From contig CAJLAN010000021.1 of NCBI GenBank assembly GCA_905204635.1, forward strand, positions 1 through 13,480: a DNA stretch of 13,480 bases, written 5' to 3'. The notes beneath the pieces are model-generated. The model saw only the letters and a list, made by a program, of their open reading frames with translations, did no database searches and was not told the DNA's origin. Source of the stretch: an uncultured Collinsella sp. (GTDB lineage Bacteria > Actinomycetota > Coriobacteriia > Coriobacteriales > Coriobacteriaceae). Made by a program: the position numbers and the translations under genes. Shown here piece by piece: positions 12,143 through 13,480 of the stretch; position 1 is the stretch's first letter; each line of letters opens with the position of its first letter.

Positions 12143-13480
12143 CTAGCGAGGCCTATCCGAATTGTCCTCATTGGCGGTATCTTTTTCGAGCGCCGTGCGG
12201 CGGGCGCTGTAGGCGATGAGGCCGGCGCCTGCCGCGGCGAGTGCCGTAAGGGGAGCATTGACATCGCCCGTGCCAGCGAGCGCGCCCGCTTTTCCGGAGC
12301 GCTTGTTATTGCTGTGGTCCTTGCCACTGCCGGAGCTCCTTCCGCCGGAGCCGCCGCCCTCGTCGGTACCGCCGCCACTCGAGCCGCCATCGTCGTCTGC
12401 TGTCATCGGGGCGTCGTGAAGTTCTGTCGTATCCGCGCTGTCGCATACGCCGACCTGAACTTCTGAGCGTTCGCATGCCGCGTCGGGCACATGAAGCTCG
12501 TGCAGTACGGCACCCAGCGCCGAGTTTGCGCCCGGTCGAATTTCCTCGAGCGTTACGGGATCGAGCGCCACCAGATTACGCGCCTTCGCATACAGCGTTA
12601 CGCGTTTGCCCACCTCGTCGCTCCAACTCTCGGGGATAGCGAAGCTCATGCGGAACTGTGCCGTGCAACCCGGTGCCAGCACGGCGTTGCCACTGTCGGC
12701 TACCAGCGGGTGCGTTGCAAAAGGTGTGCCCAGCGTTTCGAGCGCGTACTTCACGTGTGCCATGTCGTTGACCGAAGCGTCCTCGGCAAGCTCTGGATCG
12801 TAGATCGATGCCATGCGTGTGTTCGCTCCGAACCCGATGGATGCGCTGGAGAACGGCTGGCTGGAGCCCTCTCGGTACAGATCGATTGTGCCGGCGGTCA
12901 GCAAGGTGTTGCCGTCGTTTCGCACCGTGACCATGAAGGATTCGCCTGCTGCTCCGGGCACCACCGCGCCCGAGGTAGCGACTGCGCCCGTCGGAGTGGC
13001 ACACGCCACCAAGGGCACTTCGATGCCGTGTAGTTCTGCCTCGCTCTTCTCCGCGCTTACAATGTGCGTGGCGAGCGCGGAGAGCATGCTCCCCGACGTC
13101 AAAAATGTCGTTATCTGATCGACGGGATGGTCCAGCTCGCACATCACGAACGGCTCCGTAAACAGATCGCCTGCCAAGGTGCTGGCGAAGATGCGGAAGT
13201 GCTTGCCCATCACTGCTACCGGGTTGCCTTCTTCGTCGTAGGTTTGTCCCACCTTGCCATCGGTGTTCTCTACATAGAGCACGCACCTGCCGTTGTTGCT
13301 TACGCTAAACGATGCCGGGCCACAGCCTGCGGCACCCACGGGCTGCGTTGCAAATGCCGATGCGCCTCGCGTCCAAGTAATATGCTGCAGTTGCTCGTTG
13401 ACGGTTGCCAAAAAGCCCGTGTGCTGCGGCCACGGCACCGCGTGGGGTACTGTGGCATCTGCCGACATAACGCCCCAGCC
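12143..13480 (-). CDS. Cell-wall-anchored surface protein, C-terminal part (5' end beyond window)
   Basis: At least 445 codons are visible and the frame is open through the right edge; the Met at 13468 is probably internal, because the upstream codons (GWGV) continue without a stop and no ribosome binding site is seen. The visible part has beta-rich, adhesin- or propeller-like segments such as HTGFLATVNEQLQHITWTRG and a domain near residues 175-320 (numbered from that Met) with FMVTVRNDGNTLL, typical of extracellular Ig-like modules. A Gly/Ser/Asp linker (about 357-390) is followed by the sorting signal LAGTGD (397-402), a hydrophobic stretch to about 421 and arginines. Coriobacterial sortases accept LPxTG variants such as LAxTGD, so covalent attachment to peptidoglycan is expected. 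The tail after the membrane segment is long and charged (about 20 residues). The function is probably adhesion or surface interaction. Confidence 0.75.
   Translation of the reverse strand, partial: GWGVMSADATVPHAVPWPQHTGFLATVNEQLQHITWTRGASAFATQPVGAAGCGPASFSVSNNGRCVLYVENTDGKVGQTYDEEGNPVAVMGKHFRIFASTLAGDLFTEPFVMCELDHPVDQITTFLTSGSMLSALATHIVSAEKSEAELHGIEVPLVACATPTGAVATSGAVVPGAAGESFMVTVRNDGNTLLTAGTIDLYREGSSQPFSSASIGFGANTRMASIYDPELAEDASVNDMAHVKYALETLGTPFATHPLVADSGNAVLAPGCTAQFRMSFAIPESWSDEVGKRVTLYAKARNLVALDPVTLEEIRPGANSALGAVLHELHVPDAACERSEVQVGVCDSADTTELHDAPMTADDDGGSSGGGTDEGGGSGGRSSGSGKDHSNNKRSGKAGALAGTGDVNAPLTALAAAGAGLIAYSARRTALEKDTANEDNSDRPR

Noticed and set aside
12576..13286. A 236-codon minus-strand frame overlapping the surface protein
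   Set aside because: It is an Arg-rich out-of-frame shadow of the surface protein gene, which carries the sorting signal and linker.

Overview
The window looks like chromosomal DNA of a high-GC, Gram-positive gut actinobacterium of the Coriobacteriia, most likely Collinsella or a close relative. This rests on GC-rich third codon positions, a LAGTGD-type cell-wall sorting signal, a perfect actinobacterial-type LexA box and the general look of the proteins. The genus is an inference, not a measurement. No rRNA, tRNA, CRISPR array or transposase was seen.

Left part (1-2000): a leftward, very GC-rich ABC transporter operon of the lantibiotic-immunity type (LanF-like ATPase overlapping a LanE-like permease; the ATG of a third gene lies at the left edge). 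Divergent from it is the wreck of a TetR regulator: its ribosome binding site and a 12-bp palindromic operator candidate survive, but the reading frame carries four stops and loses its C-terminal part.

Next (2000-5000) is a patchwork of small accessory genes. A 149-aa protein resembling type III (ToxN/AbiQ-TenpN superfamily) toxins follows a structured, non-coding leader and ends at a clear intrinsic terminator. A leftward yjdF gene has a yjdF-like riboswitch upstream, visible as a 12-bp closing stem plus an element that can mask the ribosome binding site. A 17-bp perfect inverted repeat separates it from a small unknown ORF. A flavodoxin-fold NAD(P)H-dependent reductase with a four-cysteine motif follows, then the remnant of an AAA ATPase that has lost its P-loop end and its centre.

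The middle (5149-9432) is a leftward two-gene operon for a type II topoisomerase, B subunit then A subunit, divergent from standard GyrBA/ParEC and with alanine at the quinolone-contact serine. A perfect TCGAAC-N4-GTTCGA LexA box lies about 100 bp upstream, suggesting SOS control.

Right part (9589-13480): a leftward AAA ATPase with a C-terminal DUF234/PD-(D/E)XK-like nuclease domain, starting at the edge of a 108-bp inverted-repeat operator-like array; a divergent XRE regulator and four-helix membrane protein operon with a near-consensus promoter wrapped in repeated ATGACAGA/TCTGTCAT half-sites; an intrinsic terminator; and the C-terminal part of a large leftward surface protein with a sorting signal, cut by the right edge.

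The most noteworthy items are the candidate type III toxin-antitoxin locus, the LexA box in front of the divergent topoisomerase, the four-site inverted repeat in front of the ATPase-nuclease gene, and the riboswitch-controlled yjdF.
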